Notes: generated by a model not told the origin, from the sequence alone. DNA of 64,000 nucleotides from Trematomus loennbergii (GCA_012861695.1 JAAOOA010001112.1:1-64000), one strand, 5' to 3'. Positions 46,401 through 58,960 are shown, counted from the stretch's first letter. Numbers and translations: made by a program.

Positions 46401-46717
46401 GTGAAAGTAGTCCAGATGAAGTCAACTATATACAATTATAGAGGAAATTCCACACAAAATCAACCTCTTTGGTAAGAAATGAACAAATATAGAAGTTTAA
46501 AGCAAAGTTTTGTTATTTAATAAAGTCAAAAGAAGTCAAAGCATTTCACAGAGTTCATCTATTTCTGCTGAAAGGACAGAGTCTTGCATCGGCAATGTAG
46601 TACAAGATCTGATGACATTACAAGAGAAGATACAAGCACTTTATACACTCAAAAATAAAGGAAAGGGGAAATGTTGTCCAGACGGGCGAAACTTGCATAC
46701 ATGGTAATCACAAATCT

Positions 46718-46911
46718 AACATTACATTACATGTTACTTGTTAGACGCTTTTATCCAAAGCGACTTACATACTCAATACTGTGGATAATCCCCACAGGAG
46801 CAAGTTGGGGTGAAGTGTCTCAGGGACACAACGACATGCTGACTGCAGTGGGGTTTGAACCTGTGCTCCCTGATCCGAACACCAACGCACTAGTCCACTG
46901 CGCCACCGCCT
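46718..46911 (-). mobile_element. tRNA-derived SINE, second copy
   Basis: On the minus strand the head is GGCGGTGGCGCAGTGGACTA (A-box TGGCGCAGTGG). The B-box is GGTTCAAACCC (46851-46861). The body and tail match the copy at 43210-43408, including TTTGGATAAAAGCGTCTAAC and a short (ATGTA)-like end. The head is closer to a real tRNA than that of the first copy. Confidence 0.85.
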
Positions 46912-47753
46912 AACATCAATCCTAACAATGGTCGAGCCTTCTGTCTGTTCTAAGGAAGTGAATATTAAGCGGCTAGGTGGGAATTCAAACTGTGGGAAAA
47001 TCAAACCAGAGAAGGTACAGTGATATATATTATAATTAAATGAGACATTTCTACAATACATGTCAGATAAATAAATAAATACAATAAGCTCAATGATGCA
47101 GAGTACCTACTGTGCCCTTTTCAACAGCCTATTGTCCTCCTGCAAGAAAAGTCACATAGTTAGCTGGATACATTTGGTGCAGAGTTAGAGGAGATAACAC
47201 TCTCCTATCTGAGCTTTAGACATAAGGAAACCAGCAGCCAGGATATCTCTGTCCACCGGTTATAAAACCCACCTCCCAGCACCTCTACAGCTTACTGATT
47301 ATCCCATTATATCTGTGTTGTTTAATCGGTGCACATTAGACGTGTGAACACAACAATGTGCTTTTTAAGAAAGGGTTATGTGCCAGACACTTTCTTGGGC
47401 TAGTTTCCAGGCAACCGGTGGAAACTCAAGGAATGTTTTGCCTCCAGCAGAAAGATAACGTCTGAAAACAAAAACATCCCGCTAAATGGCATTTAAAACA
47501 GCGGATTTGTACAGATTAATAGTGTTCTATATTCAGAGCATTAATACAGCAGCAAGAATGTTTGAAAGGTAAAGATGGAGTGGACAAACCTGAGCAGAGA
47601 ATTAAGTCTTACTGTGTGTTGTGAGAGCTTCTCTGATATTTTTATTTAGCCGCTCCAGCAGCGCATGAATGTAACTGCATATGAGTCGCTTTTGTGGCTA
47701 GCTTGATTTAAAAACATACACGTTAGCGATGTCTTACACTTTTTTTTTTCATA
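46912..47753. other. Intronic sequence, nothing recognised
   Basis: No arrays or element ends found. Confidence 0.5.
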
Positions 47754-47845
47754 TAAGGAATACTGACACAATAACTTCTCTTCATTTCAGCTTCAGACAC
47801 ACAGAGTATATTGTAGACGCTTTTGTTTCCTCACAGAAGATGCCA
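47754..47845 (+). mobile_element. Second relic of the same LINE
   Basis: AGGAATACTGACACAATAAC and the next 70 bases align with 45927-46005. The readable peptide is RNTDTITSLHFSFRHTEYIV, then DAFVSS, with a small shift relative to the first relic. It is shorter and more decayed. Confidence 0.65.
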
Positions 47846-48508
47846 GACGAGTCCTTTTTTCATGGCTAGCTAATGGCTGCCGCTCTCCAATGCAAAAATA
47901 CATCGGTTACTGTTGTTAGCATTGTTAGCTGCTAGTTGCCGCCTTAGCCATCACCATGTTGATATCTACAAGAAGGAAATCCCTCAATTATTATGATCTG
48001 AATAACACATAAACAAACAAGAAATAATATATTGTGATGGTTTTTTAGCTTTGGAGATGATGGTAGGCAGGCCTGGTAGGTGTACTTGGTGATTTTAACA
48101 ACGGGGCTATGCTAGTTTTATCCGGTTTAATCTAAGCTAAGCTAAGATAAGCTAAGTAGCTGCTAGCCTTGTATATTTAACAAAGAAAGCGAAAGTGTTA
48201 CCAATTTCAAAACTAACTCTTGAGAGAATAATTGTATGTATTCATTATTGCTTGAAAAGCTTTAACAAAACACCTTCTATTAGCTTTTCATTTGGCTTAT
48301 GTCATGTGTGTATTGATTTGTGTATACATATAAGTATGTCGGTTTTAGATAATAATAATAATAACACTTTTTTTTTTTAAGACGCTTTACACAAAATCAG
48401 AAACAGCTCAAAGAAAACAGATGAGTTTTGAGAGATTTAACGGTGGTGATTACCCACAATGCCTGAAACATGGTTCTTGAAACTCATATCGACACAAAGC
48501 GGCACTCA

Positions 48509-48925
<417 letters not shown>

Positions 48926-49475
48926 AGGGTTCGTGGCCTTCGTCTACGCTTCTGGTCGCTGTCTGTCTGAACATTTCCTTTTGTAGACCGTCCTGACAGT
49001 ATCTGGCAAAACTCTCTCTCTTTCTCCCCCTGAGGCGTCCATGTCCACAAAGACACCGAGGCAGAGGCAACACGCGTTTGACCTGCTACAACACCAACAC
49101 AGCCTCTTTGAAAGGATGCCTACTCCATTCCTTCTTTCAAACTATTTCCTCATTTCTTCACAGTCCTCCAGTGTCCCCCGGCCATCGAGGATTGAAAGCA
49201 CCTTATTTGCCCACCTTGTCTGTTGACAAAGCGTTTTCTTTTTCTCTCACCAGTTGGCAGTGTGTGCCCGGGAGTTGCGGAGGCAGCAGTTTGAGTTTTC
49301 CTTCTGCCTTTTCCTCTGGGGGAAGGCAAGGGTACGACACTATTAGTCACCTCTGACACAGCACAGCCTCTGCCTGTAGAGCATGGAGAGAAAGTGTAAA
49401 TGAGAGACCTGAGGGTGGCAGAGTGGACGGGACACAGCAGCCTTAAGGTTGTCTGAGACCTAACCTGCATGCAAC
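48926..49475. other. Intronic sequence, nothing recognised
   Basis: Balanced composition with chance frames only. Confidence 0.5.
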
Positions 49476-50062
49476 TTAAAGGGGCCCTAATATGCTAATT
49501 TTCAGCGATCCATCTGAGTTTATGTCAAACAGCAGCAGAGGTAAAATAAGTATTTTTCAAAGTAAAAGTAATAAGAAGCAATACTAAATTGTACAAATAA
49601 TATTACAAGGAAAAGTCCAGCATTCAAAATCTTACTTAAGCAAAACTGCAAAAGTATTTGCAAAACAAATATGCCTAAAGTACCAAAAGTGAAAATACTG
49701 AGTATGCATTATGGCCTATTTCGGAATCACTTTTATTAAATTAGTAATTTACTTTTCACCCTCTGTCTGAAACCAGAGCCCAGTCTGCTCTGATTGGTTA
49801 GCTGGCCGGCTCTGTTGTGATTGGTCAACCGCTTAGAGAAGTCCCACCCCTTAGCCTATCACGTACAATGTGTTGGAGCGCTAGCCAATAGAAGCGCAAG
49901 TGTTACATAGTGATGTCACTTTGTTATGTAAGTAAACATAAGAAGTCCAATTGAGGCGTTTGGAAGAGAAAGATATTTTTGCTTTTGCAGATTTTTACAT
50001 GCACAAAAACACACTATAGGAAGAGAAAACCCCCAAAAGCACAATAAGGCCTTTTTAGAAGC
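49476..50062 (+). mobile_element. GGGGCCC-type TTAA MITE with nested insertion
   Basis: TTAAAGGGGCCCTAATATGC starts the element. At 49507 another sequence interrupts it up to 49757. Then CACCCTCTGTCTGAAACCAG, ATTGGTTAGCTGGCCGGC, GAGCGCTAGCCAATAGAAGC and ACATGCACAAAAACACACT follow, ending near AATAAGGCCTTTTTAG, an eroded version of the right terminus. The 57-bp unit region is missing. Confidence 0.75.
49507..49757 (+). mobile_element. Small GTACTT-type element nested in the MITE
   Basis: It is inverted relative to 29197-29455, and both copies carry the flank CGATCCATCTGAG...CAAACAGCAG on the same side. The body is rich in AAGTA words, like the other ACTTAAGTAC-type elements. Both copies adjoin a GGGGCCC-type MITE. 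Confidence 0.65.
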
Positions 50063-50784
50063 CTGATTATTTGCTTGCTATTAGACTCTGTTCACACAAG
50101 AAGAAACGTCATTGATCTCAGAATTACAGCGCAGAGATGTCAGGTCTGTTTTTCTCCTTTTGAAATCTCACAAATCAAAGTATGACAGATCACTTGCATT
50201 GTGTGGAAGAGAGGCAGCGGTCACTGTCAGCCGCAGTGACTTAACATTACTTAGACTGTTGTGATTGAATTTTAGACCTAATCCTGTCTGCTATCAGTGT
50301 CCAGGTACCATGTCTGCTCAGTGGGAGTGCAGTCTTGAAGAAAAGGCTTTTTTTATTTATTTTTTAGAGGAGGGGAGTGGAGTGGGCACTGCAGCTATAT
50401 CTGCCTGGCCGCCTCTCTCTCTCCCCTTATCTCTATGTTTGTACACTGTGTGCCAAGATCCAATCAATAGCCACTCCAGCCGTGGAGAGAGGAGAAGGTC
50501 AGCAGCCACACTCGAGGAGACACAGAAAACATAGCAAACACACCACGTGTAACTTTTGTTCTACCGCGTTAATGATATATTATTATGATTTCTGTCTCGG
50601 AAGGACAAGCAACACTTTCAAATGTTACTTTTCAAATGCTTTAGATAAATTACAATATAATGTTTAAGGTGCAAAGTAAAGGTCAATTGGAGCTGGTTAT
50701 TTTAGTAATTTACTCATGGTAAACATTTGTAAAAGTCCTTTGAGAGAAATACATCCAGATTAGTCTTTTCACTTTGCATTTTTT
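50063..50784. other. Intronic sequence, nothing recognised
   Basis: A frame of about 90 codons at 50265-50534 has no recognisable domain. Confidence 0.45.
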
Positions 50785-50900
50785 ATAAGATAAGATAAGA
50801 TAAGAAGTACTTTATTGATCCCAATTTGGGAGATGTTTGCATTTTAGCAGCATAAAAAAACATGGTATTGTACATTAGATAAATTAAAAGACTAGAAATA
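50785..50900 (-). mobile_element. LINE 3' tail with TTATC tandem end
   Basis: The plus strand reads (GATAA)4, then GAAGTACTTTATTGATCCCA and ATTTGGGAG. Its reverse complement, a GGGATCAATAAAGTACTTC tail followed by TTATC repeats, is the usual 3' end of Rex1/L2-type teleost LINEs. The body is absent or unrecognisable. Confidence 0.6.
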
Positions 50901-51821
50901 ACCAATTCAAAATGTAAACATCTCAGATAGAAATAAAATAACATTAGTGTTGTCAAAATATTGTCTTTTTAATCATCATACTGTATCTTGTATTTGAGCA
51001 GTTTTTACTTTTCCTCACAACCCTTTTGAGTCTTGTTTCAACCTAACTTATCTATAAAATAAATATATAATCGATTTAAACTGTTTAACACATCAGAAAC
51101 ACACACTTCTGCCACAGGGAATGTTGTACTTGTGTGTGTAACTGAGTGATTGACACCGTTCATATCTTCTTAGCAAGGGTTTTTCACCCTCATCAAGTAA
51201 TTGAACAGCATGCATTGTGACCAAGTGCCAGTTTTAATTACAGTCACTAATTAATGCCAACTTTATGTGAAAGCGGACTCTGAGAGCTGAGTTCTTGACA
51301 CTGCAGCTACTCTGTGAATGGCAGTGTGATTGGTTTGTAATGAAGAGAGCCCTCCAACTCCTGACTGCCTCTTTTAAAGGCCAACACCTGAATAGCCAAT
51401 CAGCACTTTATCATGTGAATGGGGTTTGACTGCAAACGGAAACCAAATGAGAGATATTAGCATCTGTTTTATATTTGAAAGGAAACTCCAGACTTCCTCC
51501 TGTAGATTGGTAAAGAACCCCCACATGGGAATCAGTCATACAGTTTATAGAGGTGTGCTTTAATGATGTGTTGTGCATCTCAAGGATTCCCTCGACAAAA
51601 AGCCATTTGAAAAGTGTTGGATTTCAGAATATTGCATAAGATGGGCTCAAATGTATGATATGAGTTTATGATGATATTCTCGACATATAAACACCACTTT
51701 TATGATTTTTGAAACGTAAATGCAATCTCCAGAAGGAAAAGCTAACGTAAACAAACTACGTCAGGGTCAAATTAATTAATTTAACCACCGCTGAGCTAAA
51801 GGCGGACTTGTGTTCTGATAT
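50901..51821. other. Intronic sequence, nothing recognised
   Basis: AT-rich, with no arrays or exon-like frames. Confidence 0.5.
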
Positions 51822-53890
51822 TTAAAGGTCACCTATTATGCAAAATGCACTTCTTCATGTCTCTTCTACATCAACATGTGTCCCCTCTTCTTCATGTCTC
51901 TTCTACATCAACATGTGTCCCCTCTTCTTCATGTCTCTTCTACATCAACATGTGTCCCCTCTTCTTCATGTCTCTTCTACATCAACATGTGTCCCCTCTT
52001 CTTCATGTCTCTTCTACATCAACATGGTCCCCTCTTCTTCATGTCCCCTCTTCTTCATGTCTCTTCTACATCAACATGTGTCCCCTCTTCTTCATGTCTC
52101 TTCTACATCAACATGTGTCCCCTCTTCTCCATGTCTCTTCTACATCACCATGTGTCCCCTCTTCTTCATGTCTCTTCTACATCACCATGTGTCCCCTCTT
52201 CTTCATGTCTCTTCTACATCAGCATGTGTCCCCTCTTCTTCATGTCTCTTCTACATCAACATGTGTCCCCTCTTCTTCATGTCTCTTCTACATCAACATG
52301 TGTCCCCTCTTCTTCATGTCTCTTCTACATCAACATGTGTCCCCTCTTCTTCATGTCTCTTCTACATCAACATGTGTCCCCTCTTCTTCATGTCTCTTCT
52401 TCATCAACATGTGTCCCCTCTTCTTCATGTCTCTTCTTCATCAACATGTGTCCCCTCTTCTTCATGTCTCTTCTACATCAACACGTGTCCCCTCTTCTGC
52501 ATGTCTCTTCTACATCAACATGTGTCCCCTCTTCTTCATGTCTCTTCTACATCAACATGTGTCCCTCTGCTTCATGTCTCTTCTACATCAACATGTGTCC
52601 CCTCTTCTTCATGTCTCTTCTACATCAACATGTGTCCCTCTTCTTCATGTCTCTTCTACATCAACATGTGTCCCCTCTTCTTCATGTCTCTTCTACATCA
52701 ACATGTGTCCCCTCTTCTTCATGTCTCTTCTACATCAACATGTGTCCCCTCTTCTTCATGTCTCTTCTACATCACCATGTGTCCCCTCTTCTCCATGTCT
52801 CTTCTACATCAACACATGTCCCCTCTTCTTCATGTCTCTTCTACATCACATGTGTCCCCTCTTCTTCATGTCTCTTCTACATCAACATGTGTCCCCTCTT
52901 CTTCATGTCTCTTCTACATCAACATGTGTCCCCTCTTCTCCATGTCTCTTCTACATCAACATGTGTCCCCTCTTCTCCATGTCTCTTCTACATCAACATG
53001 TGTCCCCTCTTCTTCATGTCTCTTCTACATCAACATGTGTCCCCTCTTCTTCATGTCTCTTCTACATCAACACGTGTCCCCTCTTCTTCATGTCTCTTCT
53101 ACATCAACATGTGTCCCCTCTTCTTCATGTCTCTTCTACATCAACATGTGTCCCCTCTTCTCCATGTCTCTTCTACATCAACATGTGTCCCCTCTTCTTC
53201 ATGTCTCTTCTACATCAACATGTGTCCCCTCTTCTTCATGTCTCTTCTACATCAACATGTGTTCCCTCTTCTTCATGTCTCTTCTACATCAACATGTGTC
53301 CCCTCTTCTTCATGTCTCTTCTACATCAACAGTGTCCCCTCTTCTTCATGTCTCTTCTACATCAACATGTGTCCCCTCTTCTTCATGTCTCTTCTACATC
53401 AACATGTTCCCCTCTTCTTCATGTCTCTTCTTCATCAACATGTGTCCCCTCTGTGTAAAGAGACTCTGAAAGTTTCAGGTACAAAGATTCTCTCTCTTTT
53501 TGTCCTGATCCTGATCCAAAACCTGTCTGAAAATGAGCTGATCAGATTTTGGCCACTTTATGATGTCATAACGATGTTTTGTCTTGTGTAGCCATTAGCC
53601 AATCAGCAACCAAGGTAACCCCCCCCCCACCTTATCACCTGAATCTCCTCCTAGAGCACCATTGTGTTATTTTTAACCAAATCTCTCTCAGAGGGGCGTG
53701 GGGAGGGGCTCCTTATTTTCATCTAAAGTAACAGACAGAGAATCAGCACTTTGGAAGCAGGGCTGAAACAGAGGGGATTATGGGATGCTGCAATGATCTG
53801 TTTGGTGTTTCAGCCAATCAGAGACAGGTTCTGGATATATCTGAGACCTGTAATATATTGATGAAAAAGAGTATAATAGGGAACCTTTAA
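51822..53890 (+). mobile_element. TTAA MITE, CACCTATTATGC family, with giant 37-bp array
   Basis: TTAAAGGTCACCTATTATGC opens the element and ATAATAGGGAACCTTTAA closes it; TTAA lies at both ends. After the array a unique 430-bp part follows (including CTTTATGATGTCATAACG and CCATTAGCCAATCAGCAACC). A relative with one unit starts at 63333 and a fragment lies at 59755. The element is non-coding despite the three long open frames over the array. Confidence 0.88.
51845..53455 (+). repeat. 37-bp minisatellite, about 43 copies
   Basis: The unit is TTCTTCATGTCTCTTCTACA, TCAACATGTGTCCCCTC. It contains no stop codon in any plus-strand frame and 37 is not a multiple of three, so all three plus frames stay open for more than 530 codons. 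Variants include CACCATG, CTCCATG, CACGTG and one-base losses (for example 52026, 52565, 52845). Confidence 0.97.
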
Positions 53891-54593
53891 TACTCCTATT
53901 GTTGTTACTTGTTAGCAATCGCCATTTTTTGACACGTAGAAGCTTCAGACATTCAAGTGATATCAAATCTCCTTATCTTGTGTTAACCACTGACCTTATC
54001 GTAGGTTTCTTACTGCAAAAACATTTAAAAAACACAAAAGAGGGAACCGGAAGTGGTCAAATGCTAACTTATTTTCCGGTTTTAGGACTCCTTCCCGCTC
54101 CGCTCTATAAGGAAAACATCTTCAGTATGAACATTTTTCACAACGCCACAGCATATGAAACAGATGGGGCCCTGAAGATGATTAGAAATGTTAGCTATTT
54201 ATTCCCCCAAACATACATAGTATTTGTGGCTTTGTTAGCATATATTCAAGACAGACACGAGCACTTCACCAGTGAAGCAAGCTGCCACCGCTCAAGTGAG
54301 TAAACTGCTGTTCCCCGAGCGAGAGGTAAACAGCTCAAGATAACACCGTTTTTTTCTCCTTTAGTGGCAGACTGTTCATGAATGCATTAGCTGCGGCCTA
54401 CACATCAAACGAGGGAGAAAACTATTTTAAAAAGGGAAATGCAACAAAAAAAAAAATACTAAAGGCGACATAAGAAATATGGTTATATCAGCGAGTGGGA
54501 AATTTAATTTTCACTCTATATTTTCTCAACTTTTGATGAAGTTTCTCTTTGTGTTTTGTCTCCTGCTCGGTGTTAACTTCATAGTTCCTTGCA
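53891..54593. other. Intronic sequence, nothing recognised
   Basis: A 134-codon chance frame at 53899-54303 lacks domain features. Confidence 0.45.
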
Positions 54594-54692
54594 TTACTTC
54601 TTCACCATTTTGTTTGCATTTCTCATAAATTGTTCTCTGTTGGCCTCGGGAAGTTTTTTGTATTTCTCCTTGGCAGCAGCTAACAGGTATCT
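54594..54692 (-). pseudogene. Short peptide-like relic, unrecognised
   Basis: A 32-codon minus-strand frame ending in TAA reads RYLLAAAKEKYKKLPEANRE, then QFMRNANKMVKK. Its Lys/Glu/Ala-rich helical character looks protein-like, and the frame differs from the longer overlapping 71-codon frame at 54526-54741. No homologue comes to mind. It could be part of a decayed element or coincidence. Confidence 0.22.
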
Positions 54693-54759
54693 GGATAAAA
54701 AAAGAGCCAGACTCTTTATCATCTGATAATATGTTAATCACTGCCTACAGCACCTCAGT

Positions 54760-56525
54760 GTCAGAACTCTGAGGAAATTACTCCAAGACTGAAAAGGTCA
54801 TCATTGCAGGTTTCTTGGCAACAACTGTTGTTTTCATGCTGCTTTGTGTTTCCCTTCATTAGCGAGTGACCCTTTTCCTATGATACAAACACGGCGGTAT
54901 CTGTAGTCTAGCGCAGGAATCTGAAGGAAAAAGGTTGGGCGTGACTGTCGTTTGGCCCCAGACAGTTGAGTAAGGAGGCGGGCCCAGAGGGAGAGGAAGA
55001 TAAGCAGGTTTATGATCTATGTCCTTATACTGCTGCATGGCCTCTTATCTCCAACCAATGGTTCCCATAGGATACTAGATGCTTTATTACGCATCTCCAC
55101 CCCTGCATTGCTCCCATCTCTCCGGCGATCAAGAACGCGGTAATGAGGGAGAGGTGGTGAGGATTAGGAGGTGGTAGGGAGTGCATTAGGCATGGTTGTT
55201 AACGCGTAGCTTACTGTGAAACGATGGGAGATACACAGCGCCGCTTTTTACACAGTGCAGGTCAACTGTGTGTCGACAAAATATGGGAGATAAATCGTTA
55301 AAAGAATTGCAGGTGAAGCTCTCTGAGTTTGACGGTGTGATGTTCCCTCAGCACTGTTGATCCTTATTAAAATGTTGGCACAGAAGCACACAGATTCCGC
55401 ACACCTCAGACAGATAATATTTATTTTGGAAATTGGAACTTATTCCCTCCTCCTATGTCTCTTGTCTCTCCTCTCTGTTTCGTACCTTCTCCCATCTATT
55501 TGAATGAATAGAAAACTAATAAAATGGCCGATTCTATGGGCCTAGAATTGAAGTTCTGCGATATATTTTTAAGGAGTGAAAAGACCATAATTTAAATCGG
55601 AGCCTGTGCAGCAGTCAGCAGACACTTCTCTCTCTCTCATTTTGTCTTTTTCGTGACCTCCAGCTCTTTTGCTTCAGAGGCAAATCTACTCGCATCCTCG
55701 CAGCTGCGTTTCAGCCGTCTATCATCCCTTCCTCTGCCAATGGATATTTACTCTACCCGCTTCCTAGATGACGCCCAGGATGGAGCGCTGAGCAGGAGGC
55801 GCTCACTCCGTCTCATTTGGGTGTCAGGACTCGGTTTCCCAAGGGGACACAAAGAGGGAACAAAACAGATAGCATTCAAGGCTTTTAATAAATCAGAATA
55901 CACCTTTCTGACAGTGTAATTGCTTTCCATTGCCCGGCGAGCAGGAGAAAGGAGGCAAAGTGGGGAGAAAAAACAAGAGGGAGAAAAAGACAGAGAGAGG
56001 AGTGTAACGTGGAGCTGGCTGTACAGTAGATCATTTGTTTGGGGGAAAAGAATGCAAATTAATGAAAAGAGTTGCTCGCCCTCCAAAGGCAGCCAAGCTT
56101 GAAATTCACTTTGAGGGAAACTTAATTTGCTGTAAATGGGCAAAAACATATTACTGCGCAGCGCGAAGAAGGCTGCACGGTGTGTCCGTCTGCTGCGTCT
56201 GTCTGTCGGCGTGTGTTTGTGGCAGATGAGGACGCTATGCTCTGAATAGCTCAGCTGAGAGGAGGGAAACACAGGAGCCTGTTAATAACTCCAGTAACAG
56301 CATTCTCTTTCTACATGACTGCTCTCCAGCACTCCCTTCTAGCACGTCTGAATACAACTCCAGGATGTTTGAAGAAAACTTGTCAAAAGTTAGTCGTAAG
56401 GTAAAAAAGTTTGGCCTGTTAGCTTCAGGTGTGGGCGTCTGTTTGTATGTGTGTGTTAGCGCACACATATGTACATGTGGAGATGTTGTTTGGTGTGTGT
56501 GTTGCCAAGCTCAAGTTCTCCTAAC
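54760..56525. other. Intronic sequence; candidate conserved block
   Basis: This is the longest repeat-poor interval on the right side. The frame of 174 codons on the minus strand (55748-56272) has no domain. At 56052-56065 the word ATGCAAATTAATGA combines a perfect octamer (ATGCAAAT) with a homeodomain TAAT core. The surrounding 55920-56160 is a reasonable candidate for a conserved non-coding element. Confidence 0.35.
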
Positions 56526-57554
56526 CAGTGGCGTCGCCTGGCCTGGGCATCCGGGGCTTTAGCCCCGAATGTTTTTTCTGTAGCCCCGGACAATTCTCCC
56601 TCAATAATATAATACATTAACCGTGCTTTACGTGAACCTCATCATGACACAAGAGAGGACGGCAGCACTGTAATTTCCCGTGTTCAGTGAATGCAACAGA
56701 GGCATGACACCAGACCAATCAGAGAGTTGCATGGAAATAAACGTGTGCTTGTGTCATTCAAGCTCGGCTCTGTGTGTGTGTGGCAATAGCGCATTTAGTG
56801 TGATAGAGAGAGAGAGAGAGGGAGAGAGGGTCCGGTGTCAGCATGGACCGTGTTGTTAGCATCTGGTTAGCGAGCTGCACTAACGGACATAAGGAGCTGT
56901 TTGTTCCACAAGAAGCTGGAGGAGAGTCCTCTCCTCTCAGACTGAGACTCAGGTGAGCTAAAGGACTCTCTGAGTGTTTAGATACTTAACTTTAGTCTAA
57001 GTTATCTCAGTGGGTCTCAAACGGTTTGGTCACAAATTATTCAAAAGATTATTTCCGCGGCACACCTTCATATGATCATTATAGTTATAAAAAAAATAAG
57101 AGAATAAAGGAAAAACAGTTATGAAATACTATATGGCAGTAAAACAAGAATATAGTTTAAAAGGGAGTGATTAGTAAAATATCCTTAAAGAAAAAGTACA
57201 TCTGTTTACAGTTCTGCTTCATATGGGTGTTGAGAGAGGTATCCATAGATCTCTTCATTTTGCTCTCAAAGTGCACCAGATTGATGCATTTAACTTCAAT
57301 ATTTAAAAAAAAATCTTCCCGGGGGAGCATCCCCCGGACCCCCCTAGAGGAGGTGAGGTCCGCCCCCCACTCATAAAAAATACCACTTTACCCCTGCCTA
57401 TATGCCGTGAGCTGATTATCGAGCCTTCATTGTAACAGTCGCGGGTGTACTGTGTGTGTGCGTGTGGGGAGTGTTGCAGTAAAAAATGCCACTGTAGTGC
57501 CGCCGCCACTGTGGGCTAAGCCCCGAATGTTTTCAGGTCCAGGCGACGCCCCTG
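56526..57554 (+). mobile_element. 1-kb hAT element with perfect 8-bp duplication
   Basis: CAGTGGCGTCGCCTGGCCTG at the left mirrors CAGGTCCAGGCGACGCCCCTG-type sequence at the right (inner words TAGCCCCGAATGTTTT and AAGCCCCGAATGTTTT occur in direct orientation). CTCCTAAC flanks both ends exactly (56518-56525 and 57555-57562). Inside are a (GA)n tract (about 56803-56828) and the word GGGGGAGCATCCCCCGGACC. No transposase frame remains. Confidence 0.9.
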
Positions 57555-57562
57555 CTCCTAAC

Positions 57563-58007
57563 GTTCGTTGTATTTCAGGAGTTCTTAAAAGTTCTCATAT
57601 GTAGAGCAGAGGGAATGCATTCACCCTTCACAGCTAAACTGGTGGCTAGCAGCTATTGGTGCTAAGATGCTAACAGCATTATCAGTGAGCTCACAACGCT
57701 AACCTGAGGAGAAACCAAAAGGTGGATGTTATGACTCTCCGACTCTCAAATTACCAACCTCTATAGAGCCATTTTAAGTTTGTCGTCTTCAATTAATTAA
57801 TGCAAATGATGTAAAAACTGCATTTTGAAAAACATGTATATAATATCATCCCCAATATCATCTGAACTCCTTTTTGTTTGGCAGGTTTTATATCCGCCTC
57901 AAAACTGAGAACTGGACTGAGATAAAGTGAGATAAGTGAAACTAAGTCAAGTTTAACACTAATAGCTCCTTTTGAAACACGTTTTTACAATGAAGTTTCA
58001 TTTGCAT
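57563..58007. other. Intronic sequence, nothing recognised
   Basis: No arrays or exon-like frames. Confidence 0.5.
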
Positions 58008-58365
58008 TTAAAGGTGGGGTAGGTCATTTTGGAGAAACCGCTCGAGATCGCTAGAATTTGAAAATACACAGCCGGAAAAAATCTGCCACTTCCTTACAGA
58101 GCCCCTCCTCCAACACACACGAACGCGCACATGACCAATGAGGGCACGAGATAAGTTTGTGCACAGATGGAAGGCTGACAGGCAGGTAGGCCATCCAGTC
58201 ATTTTAGCCAGGCCGGCTCAGATGATTGGTCGTGCTTTTTACAGTACCACGGCTTCCACAGATGAATTTTTTTATGGATTTTTTGTCAAAGCACTTAGAT
58301 ATTCATTGCTATCGGGATGTTAAGAGCATTCCATGGTTTCTCAAACTTACCTACCCCACCTTTAA
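58008..58365 (-). mobile_element. TTAA MITE, AGGTGGGGTAGGTAA family, inverted copy
   Basis: The element is bounded by TTAAAGGTGGGGTAGGTCAT and CTTACCTACCCCACCTTTAA. Its body is the reverse complement of 42563-42951 (shared words CACAGATGAATTTTTTTATG, AATGAGGGCACGAGATAAG), shorter by about 30 bp through a loss near the right end. Confidence 0.92.
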
Positions 58366-58960
58366 CAGACCATGCATATAATTATGATCCTCCGAAGGGA
58401 CCGGGAGCACACACGCATTAAAATAAATCTTTGGTGTGAGAAGAACGAGTGGATTACTGGTGAGGTGTCTAGTGAGTGCCCAAGGGGAGATAATAATAAT
58501 ACATGTCATATTGTTTCACTTCAGTGTTTTAAAGTTAGCTATCAGTAAGCACTAAAAGCCATTCACAGTAGAAACCAACGGGCAAGGTTAGTTGTTTCCC
58601 ACATTAATAAAATGGGGTTCACTGAAGGAAGAGATATAGCCATGCTGGTGTGTCACTATTTCAAGTAGCAGTAATGGGGAAACCAGATTAAGTGTGAGTG
58701 CTATAATAAGTGCTAGGTACTGTATGACGTTAATTCTCTATCAGCTGATAATTAACAGCAGCAGGTGAGGTTCTTTCCACAGTTTTGAAGTGTTGGCGGT
58801 GATATTTTACAGCAAACACCAGACATGTTTTTATTAGTCTGTGTTGTTACCTGCCTAGAGGGTGAGTTTTCTGAGCAATGCTACCTGATAAAAAAAAGTG
58901 TGTGAGACCTGCGCAAACAATACATTTTCATTGTGCAAAAAACAGTCAAATGTAAAAAAT
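58366..58960. other. Intronic sequence, nothing recognised
   Basis: No arrays or exon-like frames. Confidence 0.5.

Noticed and set aside
51838..53591. Three overlapping frames of 537-571 codons as a large repetitive protein gene
   Set aside because: They are entirely produced by a stop-free 37-bp tandem unit inside a TTAA MITE. There is no signal of a promoter or splice-linked unique exon, and copies vary by frameshifting indels.
55748..56272. 174-codon minus-strand frame as a gene
   Set aside because: No domain, no plausible splice context and no codon or residue pattern suggestive of a protein. Non-coding conservation is a likelier reason for interest.
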